A stretch of DNA of 64,000 nt, taken from positions 383,954 through 447,953 of the forward strand of contig OX155976.1 in NCBI GenBank assembly GCA_944548615.1. The letters are read 5' to 3'. The DNA comes from Micropterix aruncella (lineage: Eukaryota > Arthropoda > Insecta > Lepidoptera > Micropterigidae). The notes below the pieces were generated by a model. That model saw only the letters and a list, made by a program, of their open reading frames with translations, was not told where the DNA came from and did not search any database. The stretch's first letter is position 1. Every line of letters starts with the position of its first letter. Below are positions 11,538-22,896 of the stretch, one piece after another. A program made the position numbers and the translations under genes.

Positions 11538-12589
11538 ATTCAACAACCGTTGTCCAATTGAGGGCATTCACAATGTTTTTCTTTGGGCCGGGAAATTAAA
11601 ATCACGGGTTTCCGGAATTGAGCCTAATACCGAATTGAATTCACAATTCACAATATTGAGCGGCCTAGTTGGCAGCCTCACCGCGGCCCCAGCGTACACA
11701 ATGCGCCCTCGGGCTCGTCATCATTTTTCTTCAGGCCCTGAATAGGCAATGAGGGCACTTTTTTTAGCTTGCATTTCGAGTAGCCTCGCCAAAGCGGCCC
11801 ATATAGCCGCGAGCCTACCCACACCATTTACAAAAAGAAAAAAATAGATCAGGCTCTTTCATATCGTACACCCAGTTATATAAATAACAACAATAAACTC
11901 TTTATTTGCAATTAACCCTTTGAGGATCATAAACTTTGCGGTAAATCATGGAAATTTCTGAGACATGACACTGTTAACCCTTCGAGTAGCGGCATAATTT
12001 CATGGCAGACCGCGGCAATTTATTAGAATTTCTTGCAATATCGCCGCGCTCGACAAAAAGTATGGAACTAATATAGCAATCATAAAAAGCATAACTGTGC
12101 AACGATCGCATTGAAATTGTGTATATAGGATACTGAAATCTCATTTTTTAAAACAATTAAATAATTATGAATAAATATGAGAAAGTCAAAAAAGTGAAAA
12201 AACTCGGCATTTCTAACTTGTACTTGTCTTACGGAAAAATACGGAACCATATATAGAAATTTTAAATATTATCATGATTTTTATTAGATTTTCTATCAAA
12301 GTTAATATTTCGTTTAGATTATTTACATACGAAGATATTTAGATATTTGCTCAGATAAACCAATACAAATGTTGATGATTTCTCGAAAAAAAAAAAAATG
12401 ATGTTTGACAATGGAATTTTACCAGAAATATCCGCGAAATATATGTATCTACTTATTTGGTAGCGAATGGTTTCGTGCAGCTTGGTAACTAGTAGCCAGG
12501 GGGCGAGGTAGTCTCACTGAGTTACCTTCCTAGTGCCTCGAGTAAAGCGTTTCGTGGTTTTTGCTAGACGAAAGATGTTTATCGTCCAC
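11538..12589. other. No recognised features
   Basis: Apparently unique sequence. I see no conserved protein, repeat boundary or RNA gene. The patch at 11670-11830 is more GC-rich than its neighbours. Confidence 0.5.
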
Positions 12590-12680
12590 AAATTCTTCTA
12601 CGCTCACCTCACGAGAGATAGAACGATCATTATCGTTAAAATTTCATGGGTTGAAATGCTTGCCCGTTGTAGTATACAAA
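12590..12680 (+). repeat. Family S right-end fragment
   Basis: 'cttctacgctcacctcacga' through 'gcccgttgtagt' matches the last 90 bp of family S with several substitutions. The rest of the copy is missing. Confidence 0.7.
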
Positions 12681-13640
12681 CAACAAAAACATGTCATCTG
12701 GCAATTAGCTCGTCTTTTTGTGCTTAATTGCCTTTACGGACCGTGGGACATGTTAGGTTTTAACCCTATATAAACAATGGGACATAGGAAATGTCCCAAA
12801 ATTTTAAAATCATTTTATAAAATTTCCAAAACAAATTATTTATAAATCATATTTTTTCCATGTTATTGAGACATCAAAGTCTTAATATTAGCAAAAAAAA
12901 ATGTTTCAGAACAATTTTTTACCGTATTTTTCTTTTCAAATATCGCAAATGACCAACGAAATCTGGTGAATTTAAATAAATTAAATATTTATGGCGACTT
13001 TTTCAATTTTATTTTTTTCCTCTAGTACCTACGTATGATTTGTGAGTTAAATAATAAAATATTGGAAAAAAATTATTTTTGCAGTAACAAGTATCGGGTC
13101 AAAGCTAATATTGTCTATAAACGTCCTGGACATGGAGAAACGGAATCGTAATCGAAACATTTTGATTTGCAAAATTTAGCTTTGCAATTTTTTTATATTT
13201 AATTTATTTTTATTTAATTTATTTAGGTAAGTAACAGCATACACTTATAATTAGATACATAATTCTTAAAAACACATGTTCTTATGCCGATTATAACTTA
13301 CGCCGTTCGAAATTATTTGAAAAATATTTTACAAACTAAATTATGAAACAAAAGATACAATACATCCGTAAATATTTATTAGTTTAGAGAAAACGGATTT
13401 ATACCGCGCGGAAATAAACGACAGTCCTCCCGATGTATTTGTAGATGGCCAATGTAACTTTGCCGAAAATGTAACTTTGCCGGGAGAACTCAACGTCCAA
13501 GTCCACGCGGCAAGGACTCATCCCCACCAACCAAAAAATGCTAAATGACCGCAAAAGTTGTAGAGTTACCCGCAAACATATAAATCATACTTATACAAAA
13601 TAAATTCAAAATTAGTAAATGGGAATACATATATAAGTTA
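12681..13640. other. AT-rich, no recognised features
   Basis: No coding similarity or clear repeat found. A short near-duplication 'aatgtaactttgccg' occurs at about 13452 and 13469. Confidence 0.5.
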
Positions 13641-13644
13641 TATT

Positions 13645-14831
13645 TTATTTATATATACATATTACAAATCGATAAGTACTGACAGTTGTCGCTGCTGCTT
13701 CAAGGGCGGTTCGTACTGCCGATTTGAAGCTAATGTTGTTTCTACTATAAATGTCAAGCCCTGTGAACTGTGTGCTCAAGAAGGGCTTAGTCATCCTTAA
13801 CACAAACCCTAGCATTCTGTACGCCCTCTCTGCTGCTTGTCGACAGTGACTATCGCCTAGAAGTTTGCTGTCAAGGTATACACCAAGGTCGCGAACGCAA
13901 GTGCTTTCTGGTATGGTATCACCAACGGCATTGATATAATAATCCCAACTGATTTTCTTTATGTTTCTCGTGAATGTGATTTTGTGACACTTTGAGGCGT
14001 TTATATCAATGCCATTAGTGATGCAATAAGCCGAGAGTCGATTTAAATCCGACTGCATGTTGACGCAGTTTTCAGTACTTCTAATGGATGAATATACTTT
14101 TATGTCATCTGCGTAGATAATATACTCGGACCAGCGGAAACACGTATCAATAATGCCTATATATGCGCCGAGATGCGATCCTTGGGGTACACCGGAAGGG
14201 ACACAGTGAAGTTAGAACGATATCCGCTCACGACAACAGCCTGACTACGATTGCGAACGTAGGAAGAAAACCACCTTAGGAGATCTCCGTGAATGCCTAG
14301 AGACTCGAGTTTCCGGACAAGTATACAATGATTGACGCGGTCAAACGCCTTTGTAAAATCAGTGTACACCACGTCAACCTGCACTCTTTTATCCATGTTA
14401 ACGGCTAGGTACTCAGTGAATTCACCCAAGTTGGTGAGCACTGAACGTCGCTGCAGAAAACCGTGCTGTTGAATAGGGAGACTTCCTGCGATGACGGGAT
14501 ATACCTGGTCGTATACAATCTTCTCGAAGAGCTTACTGAGCACAGGGAGAATAGAGATGGGCCTGTAGTTCTCGATAGAAGACCGAGACCCCTTCTTGTG
14601 AACAGGAACCACAAGCGCTTCCTTCCATCTTTCAGGAAAAATGCCGCTTCGGATAGACATAGAGAATAACTCCGCAATTGGATAGGATAGGGAATTTGAG
14701 CATTTTTTAATGAATACTGCAGGTATCATATCACTACCCGTGCCTTTATTACAGTCAAGAGCTTGTATGTATTTTTTAACAAGTTCAGCAGTGCTATGAA
14801 TTGAACTAATATCAATTAATATCACTATCAC
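13645..14831 (-). pseudogene. LINE reverse transcriptase, frameshifted fragment
   Basis: The first frame (14831-14157) has the RT order: KKGSRSSIENYRPISILPVL, the HGFLQRRS block, DVVYTDFTKAFDRVNH with the first catalytic aspartate, and LLRWFSSYVRNRSQ. It shifts frame at the PQGS box near 14186; the YADD box (IIYADDIKVY) follows at about 14125-14085 in another frame, and the thumb runs on at 14058-13645. The protein would be membrane-free and act at the target site with an APE-type nuclease; that domain and ORF1 are missing. CR1/Jockey group by motif pattern. Confidence 0.9.
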
Positions 14832-15188
14832 ATATATTAATTGTTTCCTGCTTATTCTCGTTTTACAAGAATTCTATTAAAAAATATATCATGCTTACAC
14901 GAACCTATCTACTATTTTCTATTCAAGCTTCCGTCAATTTTTTTCATTTTTTACACGCCATCTCGATCTTGCTTTAACACCTGCCGGCTTGAGCCCCTCT
15001 GATGGTAGTGTGACAACTTAACCCTTTCAGACCGCGCATAATATAATTGTATGCTGAATTTGGCGATGACACGAGGCACATGATGGGGTAGTGTCAGGCT
15101 TGACAAAATTTCTTTGCTGGAAAGGTCGTATTTTGATCCGACACTGAGAAAAATATTGAATTTCTTCTTACATTACCGCGTTGTTATT
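14832..15188. other. No recognised features
   Basis: AT-rich sequence between a LINE fragment and S copy 3; nothing supportable seen. Confidence 0.5.
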
Positions 15189-15201
15189 ACGGTTTTATAC
15201 A

Positions 15202-15815
15202 AATAGATTTGTCAACTATAACGGGCGAACCCGTCACCCGTCAGTTTTAACGATTAGTCGTTCTATCTCCCGTGAAGTGAACGCAGAAGACTTGGACAAA
15301 ACAGTCCACCGTCAAGCTCTGCCACATACCCGTAAGAGACCAACGCCTTATCCGCGAGATAAGTAGGTATGTTACCCAGCGGGCTTACACTCACGCCCTT
15401 ACTTCCTATTGCGACCAGATTACTCCGGTCTCTCAATTGGTTACGGGTTCGAGGTTGCTTGCGCGTTCCTCTCCCGTACGAAGCGGCGAAACGGTGTAAA
15501 CCGAATCTATCACGGACAGTCGCTGTAAGGTCCGCAACCACCCACGCTCTATAGGAATCAGTACTGCTTCCAGACTCCCCCGACTGTTAGACAGAATGCA
15601 CAATCGATTGGTTTACGCTGCACGGTGCGCAGACCGTCCAAGAGCGCCAGAAGGTTGACTCCTAGAGGAAACTAGCCCTAAGGCCAGAGTCCTACTCGGG
15701 CTCGCACTTCATTCGTGGAGGCCGCCGGATGGGTGTTGACCCGTGAGTGTGACCAACCTTGATCAAAATGGTCAACTCAGCAAGGGCCCATTAGCTCCCT
15801 AACTCCTAGCTCCTG
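15202..15815 (-). mobile_element. Family S repeat, copy 3, with 13-bp target duplication
   Basis: Exact 13-bp direct repeats 'acggttttataca' at 15189-15201 and 15816-15828 bracket the element. It lies opposite to copies 1, 2 and 4. On the plus strand a tRNA-type B-box-like motif (GGTTCGAGGTT, 15446-15456) occurs, but about 245 bp from the nearer end rather than in the first 80 bp as in tRNA-derived SINEs. Confidence 0.9.
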
Positions 15816-15828
15816 ACGGTTTTATACA

Positions 15829-16189
15829 GAATAATATGTTCGAATCGTAATTTTGTAGAATTTCAAGGAATTCTGTTGAAATTCCATTACTCGATTATAT
15901 GTTTCGCCATGCTCCGTATACGTGATACAAAAATAACGATATAATGTAGTTCAACATGACTCATATAACTGACTATAACCATACGGATGTAATGAGATGC
16001 TGTCATGGTAAAAACCACATCTTGTTTTGCGCCGTAATGAATGCGCGCTGTAGTTACCATGCCCATGACATGGTAACATGTTGATTCATACGTACGGAGC
16101 ACAGTCCATGTTAAATAAGTATTCTCTTTTGAATCATGCGTATTCCCGTGTATTACAGCGTTATATTTCTCTCGGTGTAGTTGATGATG
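15829..16189. other. No recognised features
   Basis: Unique-looking sequence; no conserved frame or repeat recognised. Confidence 0.5.
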
Positions 16190-16235
16190 GCAATGCTTTC
16201 TCGTGGCTAGCTTTCACCCTCTGTAAACGCTCAAA

Positions 16236-16500
16236 CTACGTCTGTTCAACCTTGCTCTCGGTCAAGCCAAGGTTGAACAGATGTACCTTAAGGGTCGTGT
16301 GTCCGGTGAGGAGACCGATGGGGGTTCTAAGGTTCTTCTTGCTCATGTCAAGTAGGGCTTTGGTTTTCTTAGGAAGTGGTTGCTCCATCATGGCCTTTGC
16401 ATGGCGACATGCTTGGCTCTGTTTCCAGGATTCCCGATGTCCTTGCTCCAAGCAGTCCCTAATAATTTTCTTACCTATGGCGAAGGGGAGAAAGTAAGCG
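16236..16500 (-). pseudogene. LINE RNase H / C-terminal fragment
   Basis: The minus-strand peptide includes CRHAKAMMEQPLPKKT and GLLTGHTTLKVHLFNLGLTES. The 'LLTGH...L..HLF.LGL' block follows the RNase H domain in Jockey/I-group LINEs. The usual C..C after it is lost and a stop follows. Both ends are missing. Confidence 0.75.
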
Positions 16501-16731
16501 GGTTTTTTTTTTGAGTTGAAGACGGAAAAATATCCATTTTGACTTTAATACCATTTCCAGATTGAAATCTGTCTGTGATTCAGTATTTGTTTGTGTGTTC
16601 CTCTACGATTCACCAGAGGGCACACTAGTCATATATCTATCTCGAAATATTTGCAGTTAGAGACATAAATAAAAAATAAAAATAAAATAAATGAAATTCG
16701 GCACACAGATTGCACCTTATTTTGGCTGTAA

Positions 16732-17485
16732 TCTATACTAATATTATAAAGAGGTAAAGTTTGTGATGTTGTGGGAAGTAATCTCTGGATCTACTGAACC
16801 GATTTTGAAAATTATTTTACCAATAGAAAGCCACGTTATTTGTGAGTGTCATATGCTATATATCAATCGAAAAATGAAAAGATTTTTTCGTGGTAGTCGG
16901 ATTTTCCAAGTAAGTCGGAGAATAAGCGATCGAACGAAAACGTTTCCAACTAACGCTGCCTTAACGATGAAAGATATATGATTAAGTTCTAGAGAATAGT
17001 TGTAGAGCTTGATAATGCCTACAAAATGCCAGCGACAGCATAATGTCTACCTTTTATATTTTAATCACAAAAAGTAGTATTTTATATTTAAAAAATAATT
17101 TAAATCTTTAGGTCATGTTTATTCAGTCAGAATTCATAATTGTTGATAATATGACAAATATTATCAACAATTATGAATTCTTATCAAAATAAGTAAATTT
17201 ATCGTCTCAAGTGTTTAAAACAAAAGTCTTTTCCCTTTTACTTCATAAATAGTTAAAAAGATAATACGCTCACAAATAAGACACTCACAAGAAGACACTC
17301 ACAAATAACGGTATTATAGTCAAATTGGCATGCAAATACATACATACATATGCAGTCAAAATATAAACCCTTCTTCTGGCAGTCAGGAAATAAATCATAG
17401 CACTCAGTACTAACCGAACCACACTCATAATTTCATCACAGGTAAAAAGTTTTACCGCCCAACGAAGTGGGCACGGATCAGCTAG
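16732..17485 (+). mobile_element. Non-autonomous Helitron, copy 1
   Basis: Begins TC after A (16731|16732) and ends CTAG before T (17485|17486), with no target duplication. A short hairpin (gcccaacgaagtgggc) lies about 10 bp before the 3' end, as in Helitrons, which copy by rolling circle. It starts 'tctatactaatattataaag', a terminus widespread in Lepidoptera (Lep1-type, from memory). An internal perfect hairpin at 17130-17180 has 23-bp arms. No Rep/helicase gene. Confidence 0.9.
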
Positions 17486-17580
17486 TATCTCTTATACAAG
17501 TGACGCAAATGATATTTAAAGACCGCATAAAAATATTTCTGAAAATACTACCTACATTAATTTTGGGCTGGTTTGGCGCA

Positions 17581-17606
17581 CCGGGGGGGGGGGGGGGGGG
17601 GGGGGT
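17581..17606 (+). repeat. Poly-G run (about 26 G)
   Basis: Uninterrupted G homopolymer. It is a candidate quadruplex and a likely place for sequencing error. The sequence 'tacttgctggtaaaatcttg' just downstream resembles the 'tgcttgtcgggaaagtcttg' block at 18200. Confidence 0.9.
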
Positions 17607-17889
17607 TGCGTGGGTTTGTCTACTTGCTGGTAAAATCTTGGGGTGGCACAGCTGATTTTATTATTATTATTAAAAGCAAAATACATATGAATACATTCAA
17701 TCCTTAACCGCCCCACTTATTTTTCTAGCTTAATTTTATTTGCTTTTCGAAAAATTAGACTAAACAATGATCATAATAAAACAATACTTTGTTTTGATTA
17801 TTATTGAGCATTATTTGACATTTTATATTTTACTAAAATTTTAACTTACTTGATTTTATTTTTCACGGCATTCTTCAGCGTATTATTTT

Positions 17890-18042
17890 TTTATTTAGAT
17901 ATAAGTAGGCAGTACTTAATTATACGAATCTGAGCCTACCTTAGTGCGGACGTCTCGTGCGATCCAGTTAGTTTAGGTTTAATTTATTTGTTAATGATAT
18001 TGTGTTTTTTGTTAAATAAAGAATTTAAATTTGAATTTGAAT
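17890..18042 (+). mobile_element. Probable LINE 3' tail
   Basis: An AATAAA-like signal (aaataaagaa, about 18014) is followed by three or four 'tttgaa' repeats, a common end for CR1-type LINEs. No coding part precedes it, so the call is weak. Confidence 0.4.
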
Positions 18043-18304
18043 TTGATTTTGCAAGTTACCGGATGTATTACTCAGGGTAACATATTCATATGCCTCGGCT
18101 CATTAGTAATCAAAAACAGAAACACTAGTGAATAACAATTAAGGGGAGGAAGGGGAGGTTAGGGTAAGGGGGAGGGTTAGGGGGGAGGATTAAAGTTGTC
18201 TGCTTGTCGGGAAAGTCTTGGGGTGACACAATCGCTTTTATTTTCTACGGTAAATGCCTTTATTTGCATATTTAATGTTAATTTAAACATGTTGTGTTGG
18301 TACT

Positions 18305-18876
18305 TACAATAGAATAGAATAGAATAGAATAACTTTATTGTGCTATAAAAACATAACTTCATGAACACTGGTTTTATAAAAAAGACAATTTATGAACAAA
18401 TAACGGACTTATCGCTATAGCGATATCTTACCGTCAACCATTTGATAAAATAATCTCTAATTTTCACAGTACAATACACATAGGAGTAGTAAAGTTAAAT
18501 TTAAAATAAACGTATACAAATATATGTCAGTAACTTATGCTAACGTTGCCCAAGGAAGGATAAAGGAGAGGACAAGGTGAGGTATTTGGTTAGTGGCTGT
18601 TTAAAAATAAATGTTTCTTCAACAACTTTTTGAAAGTATGCAACGAATGTGCATGCCTGATAGAGTTAGGAAGCTGATTCCATAAACGAGCAGAATGGAT
18701 TGTAAAAGAGTGCGTGTAAACAGAAGAATGATGTATCGGAATGGCGAGTGTGTTAAATATATTATATATTTATGAATGTGCATTTCAATAAAGATATGAA
18801 AGCAGATGTAAACGCGTTCGATAAGTTGATTGTAACGTTTTGTGTTAAGATTATTGTTGAGGTTTGATTTTCTCAT
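18305..18876 (-). pseudogene. LINE 3' end (RT C-terminus, 3' UTR, ATTCT tail)
   Basis: A minus-strand frame ending near 18590 reads SARLWNQLPNSIRHAHSLHTFKKLLKKHL, the typical close of CR1-group ORF2. About 285 bp of UTR follow, ending in four ATTCT units (18308-18335), the kind of short tail on which CR1 elements prime. 5' truncated. Confidence 0.8.
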
Positions 18877-18877
18877 T

Positions 18878-18906
18878 AGCTGCCACTTTGATAGAAAGTG
18901 GCAGCT
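18878..18906. repeat. 12-bp perfect hairpin at an element junction
   Basis: 'agctgccacttt' and 'aaagtggcagct' with a 5-bp loop lie exactly between the LINE fragment and the Penelope-like terminus. Confidence 0.8.
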
Positions 18907-19017
18907 GAAAGTGGTACCCTAGATAACGGCGGCTGCAATGTCGCCGAAACGTCGGGTGCTACATATTCACGCAGTAAATTCGTTTTTATCCTATTTATAA
19001 TTTCAAACGACCGCGAT
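18907..19017 (+). mobile_element. Penelope-like element terminus, fragment
   Basis: Contains 'ctagataacggcggctgcaa', 'gccgaaacgtcggg', 'cacgcagtaaattcg' and 'cctatttataat', then 'caaacgaccgcgatagtctt', which is the complement of the outermost left end of the element at 51341. So this copy keeps the complete terminus. Its hairpin stem pairs perfectly. Confidence 0.78.
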
Positions 19018-19197
19018 AGTCTTGGATCTCATATTATTGTTCTTGTTTTCCTTTTATTTTTCTATTGTTTAAAATATCCGAGGAGTACCTAGTCACGATT
19101 CTCTCAAATTCCAACCCACAATAAAACGAGTTAAGTCTCAAAAGATGCGTATATTGATTGATGTTTGCGTGACGTATCCAGTACGACCTGTCGTAAC

Positions 19198-19214
19198 CCC
19201 CCCCCCCCCCCCCC
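19198..19214 (+). repeat. Poly-C run
   Basis: About 17 C in a row inside an otherwise unassigned stretch (19018-20184). The open frames across it look like chance. TA-rich microsatellite-like sequence occurs at 19880-19940. Confidence 0.85.
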
Positions 19215-20186
19215 TTTCCCTTTCGGCTTCCTGCGGAGTGTCAATCAGGGACGGATCTGCTACAATATTCAGTAGATTTATTGCTCTTCCGATTGTCCCC
19301 ATTCTCGCAGCATTAGAAAAGCGACTACTGACGCAGACGGATCGCTCCAGGGAATTGAAAACAGGAACGTTGAAACGCAATGCCTTGACATATTATTATC
19401 TCTGGCATTTCTAGACACGGTTGGTCCAGGTAAACCCTAGATAGAAGAGGTATAGATATAAGTATAAGAGAGCTAAAATGTATGCCTATTATTTAATAAA
19501 ATAAATAAAAATGATGCTAAAATTTAGGGTTTTTATCATTGTTTTTATTTTTTATTGTGAAATTCACCATGGGCCGGTTTATTATACGACCATCTTTTAC
19601 AAACAGCCATACTATGAAGAGTTTATATGTGTGCGTGTAACATATAACATGTAACATATGTTTGTGACATAACACAGCAGAGTCAGAAACAGACCTTCCA
19701 GGTCTAGTTGGTTGTGCGATTTCGCCTCATATCGATATGCTAGCATATTTATATGCATAGAGCTATGTTTTTCGCTATATTAATGTTTGTTTTTAATTAT
19801 TCTTCATGTACAGCAATATGCGTGTCATTTTATTGTTTTCTTGTACGTTATAAACAAAGAAATAAATAAATAAAATTATATACATTATATACATTGTATA
19901 CATATAAAATATATACATTATATACATTACATTATATACAAAAGTTCATTATACCTATTATAATAATAATATATAGGGTGAAGGAGAGATATACCGACAA
20001 ATGATATAAACTTATTGATAACGAAAATATTTTAAATAACTTATTAATATTTTGAAACATCAGAACTTGATATATAGAAAGACAAAATCTCACTCCAAGT
20101 ATAAAAATAAATACAAACAGAGCTGCTATATATTTTAAGAAACGGAATCGTAAGAATACAAAATAGACAAAATTTTAAGAAATAAA

Positions 20187-20820
20187 AAAACCGACTCCAA
20201 ATTTCATTATAAGTGCAGCGGCCATGTCATGGTGAAACTTGAACGGGCTATCATAATTAAATGCGTATTCAAAATTTTATGTCTGCGCTGTTGACCGTTG
20301 AGGAGTTCCGTCGTTGGAAGCCAACCCTGGGTGCCGCAGTCCTGTCTTGGTAAAATATAGAACGCGCTGTCGTAATTGAATGCATACACAAAATTTCGCG
20401 TCTGTGATGTTCGGGAGCCAACCCCGGGTGCAACAGCCATGTCATGGTGAAACTTATGATAGCCAAACGGGCTATCATAGAATGCGAATACAAAAATTTC
20501 GTGTCTGTGCTGTAGACCGTTTAGGAGGGCTCTGGTCGGGAGCCAACCCTGGGTGTAAAACTCAGCTGAACCATCGCAACTGAACCAACATCGCAACTGA
20601 ACCAACATGCAACTGAACCAACATGTACATTTTTAACTTTATTTGAAAATATTTGAGGAGTTCTCTCAATTCCTCGTGGTCTCTTCATCAAAACAGGAGT
20701 TTGATAAAAATGGGACCAATCTGGAAGTATGTTCATTAATGGCGGTGTTCTGAGGTAACACACATTAAAGAAAAATACAACCGATTTGATAACCTCCTCC
20801 TTTTTGTTGAAGTCGGTTAA
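20187..20820. repeat. Minisatellite-bearing element with short inverted ends
   Basis: Opens 'aaccgactccaa' and closes 'ttgaagtcggtt', a 12-bp inverted pair with one mismatch. Three imperfect units of about 100-125 bp start near 20213, 20335 and 20432, each with 'gccatgtcatggtgaaactt', 'gctatcat' and 'gccaaccctgggtg' parts. The right side has a non-repeated tail from 20610. The same family recurs at 20863, 21500 and (reversed) 47130. Class uncertain; no TSD found. Confidence 0.75.
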
Positions 20821-20907
20821 ATAAAACAAAATTTTTACAAAAAAAACAGTTAACTATATTTTATTTTTATAAGTGCAGCAGCCATGGTGAAACTTAAAAC
20901 GGGCTGT

Positions 20908-21496
20908 GAGAGTGGCCACCCTTCACTTGACTCCAATTGATTGTGAGCGAAGGGTGGTTCTCATCAAGAAGTTTTCTCCGTTATTGAAAGTCGTGGATGT
21001 TGAAAAAGTGTTTATTCAGAAGGTCTGTAGTAGGTTGCCAGTTCGTAACGCCTTGATTGATATTTCGCCGTTGTGTAGGTAGTGTGGGCGCGAGGTGAAG
21101 CCGTGGTAGTGTGTCCGAAGAGTGTAGTCGAGGAGCGAGGCTTGACGATCGGTATCGCGGATAATGCAGGTACTGCTTGATGTAGTCGCGATAACTGCCC
21201 AACAGGGGAATAATGTGTAGCCGCGGTAACTGTCCACTAAGGGAATGATATTGATCGATCGAAATGTACTGCGTTTTATATCGTGTGCAGTGATGCAATA
21301 GTTGTGAGCGGGGTGAGAAATAAGTGTGTTAATTCGTATCGATCGGAAGAAATGACATTAGTCATCATTTAACTGTGCATAAAATGCCGAATTTAGTTGG
21401 AAATCAATTGCAGCTGACTCGTGTATATTCGAGCGTGATTGCAATTTCCATTCAATAGAAATTACTTTTTTGTTGTGGGTATGTTGGACCGAGTCC
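20908..21496 (-). mobile_element. LTR-like insertion in a minisatellite element
   Basis: The left end 'tgtgagagtggccaccctt' resembles the CsRn1-like LTR end but is strongly diverged. The host repeat stops at 20907 ('aaacgggc') and resumes at about 21500 ('atcataattgaatgcg'), so about 590 bp were inserted. No target duplication is clear. I rate it a related solo LTR with modest confidence. Confidence 0.45.
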
Positions 21497-21499
21497 CCA

Positions 21500-22290
21500 T
21501 CATAATTGAATGCGTATACAAAATGTTATTTCTGTGCTTTTGACCGTTGAAGAGATCCTACGTTGGAAGCCAACCCTGGGTGCCATAGTCTTAGTGAAAC
21601 TTAGAATGGGCTGGCCTAATTGAATAGATAAACAAAATTTCGTGTCTGTTCTGTTGACTGTTAAGAGCCTCAGGGGAACCGAGCGGACTCAAACGTAAAA
21701 GCACAGTTGCGCCTCGTTGGGACCGATCAGACTCTAAAGTTAGTATTCTAAAGTTTTAATATGCAACAATTCTAAAGTGCAACAACGGTTTGGGATAAAT
21801 TAATATTTTGGTCGGCAGCCATAATAAATGTAAAATTTCCATAATTATATATAGTCTTTCAAAGACATGCGCTCGCGAATTCTCGCGGCTCGAGGGGTGC
21901 AGCAGCCATGCCATCGTGAAACTTAGAACAGGCTATCATAACTAAATGCGTATAAAAAAAATCGTGTCTGTGCTATTGACCGTTTAAGAGTCATCTCGTC
22001 GGGAGCTAACCCTGGGTGTAGAATCGGGTCATGCTTACCATATAAACAATGCATTGTCACCGGAACTAAACCGACATGTAAATTTTCAACTTCATATTAT
22101 AATATTTGAGGAATTCCCTCAATTCCTCAAGGATCTCACCATCATAAAAGGGTTTTGACCAATCTGGAAGTATATCCTTTCAAATAAAAAAAAAGAATTG
22201 TCCAAATCGGTTCATAAGTGAGGGAGTTCTGAGGTAACAAACATTAAACAAAATACAACCGAATTGATAATTTCCTCCTTTTATGAATTT
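21500..22290. repeat. Minisatellite-bearing element, second copy
   Basis: Continues the host repeat interrupted at 20907, with at least three more units (21500, 21590, 21895) and the same right tail ending 'cctccttttatgaatttggt' near 22275. 21660-21890 is less similar. Nothing recognised at 22291-22580. Confidence 0.7.
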
Positions 22291-22581
22291 GGTTAAAAAG
22301 GAAATTAACTATCATTTTACTAGAGAAAGGTATGATTTTATATTATCCTGTCCACCTTTGAAATTATTTAATAAGGATTTAATTACGTTGGAATTGTATG
22401 TTATAGTAAACTAACTGAAAATATTAAAATTATACGTAGAAACAGGAAAATACCTCCGTTTTTTTTCAAATTAACAGGCAACCTTATTGAGAGATGATTG
22501 TATGGCATTAGCAAATCCTAATTACTGACAAGGTTCATTTTCTGATTTCCTTCATGTAGCTTGACATTTTTACCACTTAAT

Positions 22582-22678
22582 TACATTACATTACATTTTC
22601 GTCGTGTCTAATTGACAGCTAAAGACCGCTCTTGGATGTGTCAAAATAATTGGGTTATGTAGTAAGTTTCGTTACTAC
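22582..22678 (-). mobile_element. LINE B 3' terminus, resuming after LINE A
   Basis: On the minus strand it reads 'gagtagtaacgaaacttact' through 'aagagcggtctttagc' to a TAATG-repeat tail. The uninterrupted equivalent is 59229-59331. The upstream part of the same LINE B copy is at 35986-36537, so LINE A inserted between them. Confidence 0.85.
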
Positions 22679-22679
22679 T

Positions 22680-22896
22680 CTTTTTTTTTTTTTTTTTTTT
22701 TTTTTTTCTCTTTATTTGAAAAAACAACAGATTTACATCAGTCTTACGTACTAGAGATAGGTAATATTACATTAAGTTATTTGATATAAATCTAAAAACG
22801 TTTTCTACTTATTAATAATTTACCTATTTTGTTATACTATTCTAATAACTTAAATATTTTATTTTAATTTCCGTTTGGTGTTTTTTTTTTTTTTTT
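22680..22896 (-). mobile_element. LINE A 3' UTR and poly-A tail
   Basis: Reading on the minus strand from the ORF2 stop: an A-rich run (22881-22899), about 170 bp of UTR, AATAAA (22714-22709 region) and a run of about 27 A at 22681-22707. The A tail borders LINE B sequence directly. Confidence 0.85.

Noticed and set aside
15446..15456. tRNA-like B box suggesting a tRNA-derived SINE
   Set aside because: It lies about 245 bp from the nearer end and no A box at the right distance was convincing, so I did not call a tRNA or a tRNA-SINE.
20908..21496. Firm call of a complete solo LTR
   Set aside because: The left end fits, but no target duplication or clear right end was found, so it is listed only with low confidence.
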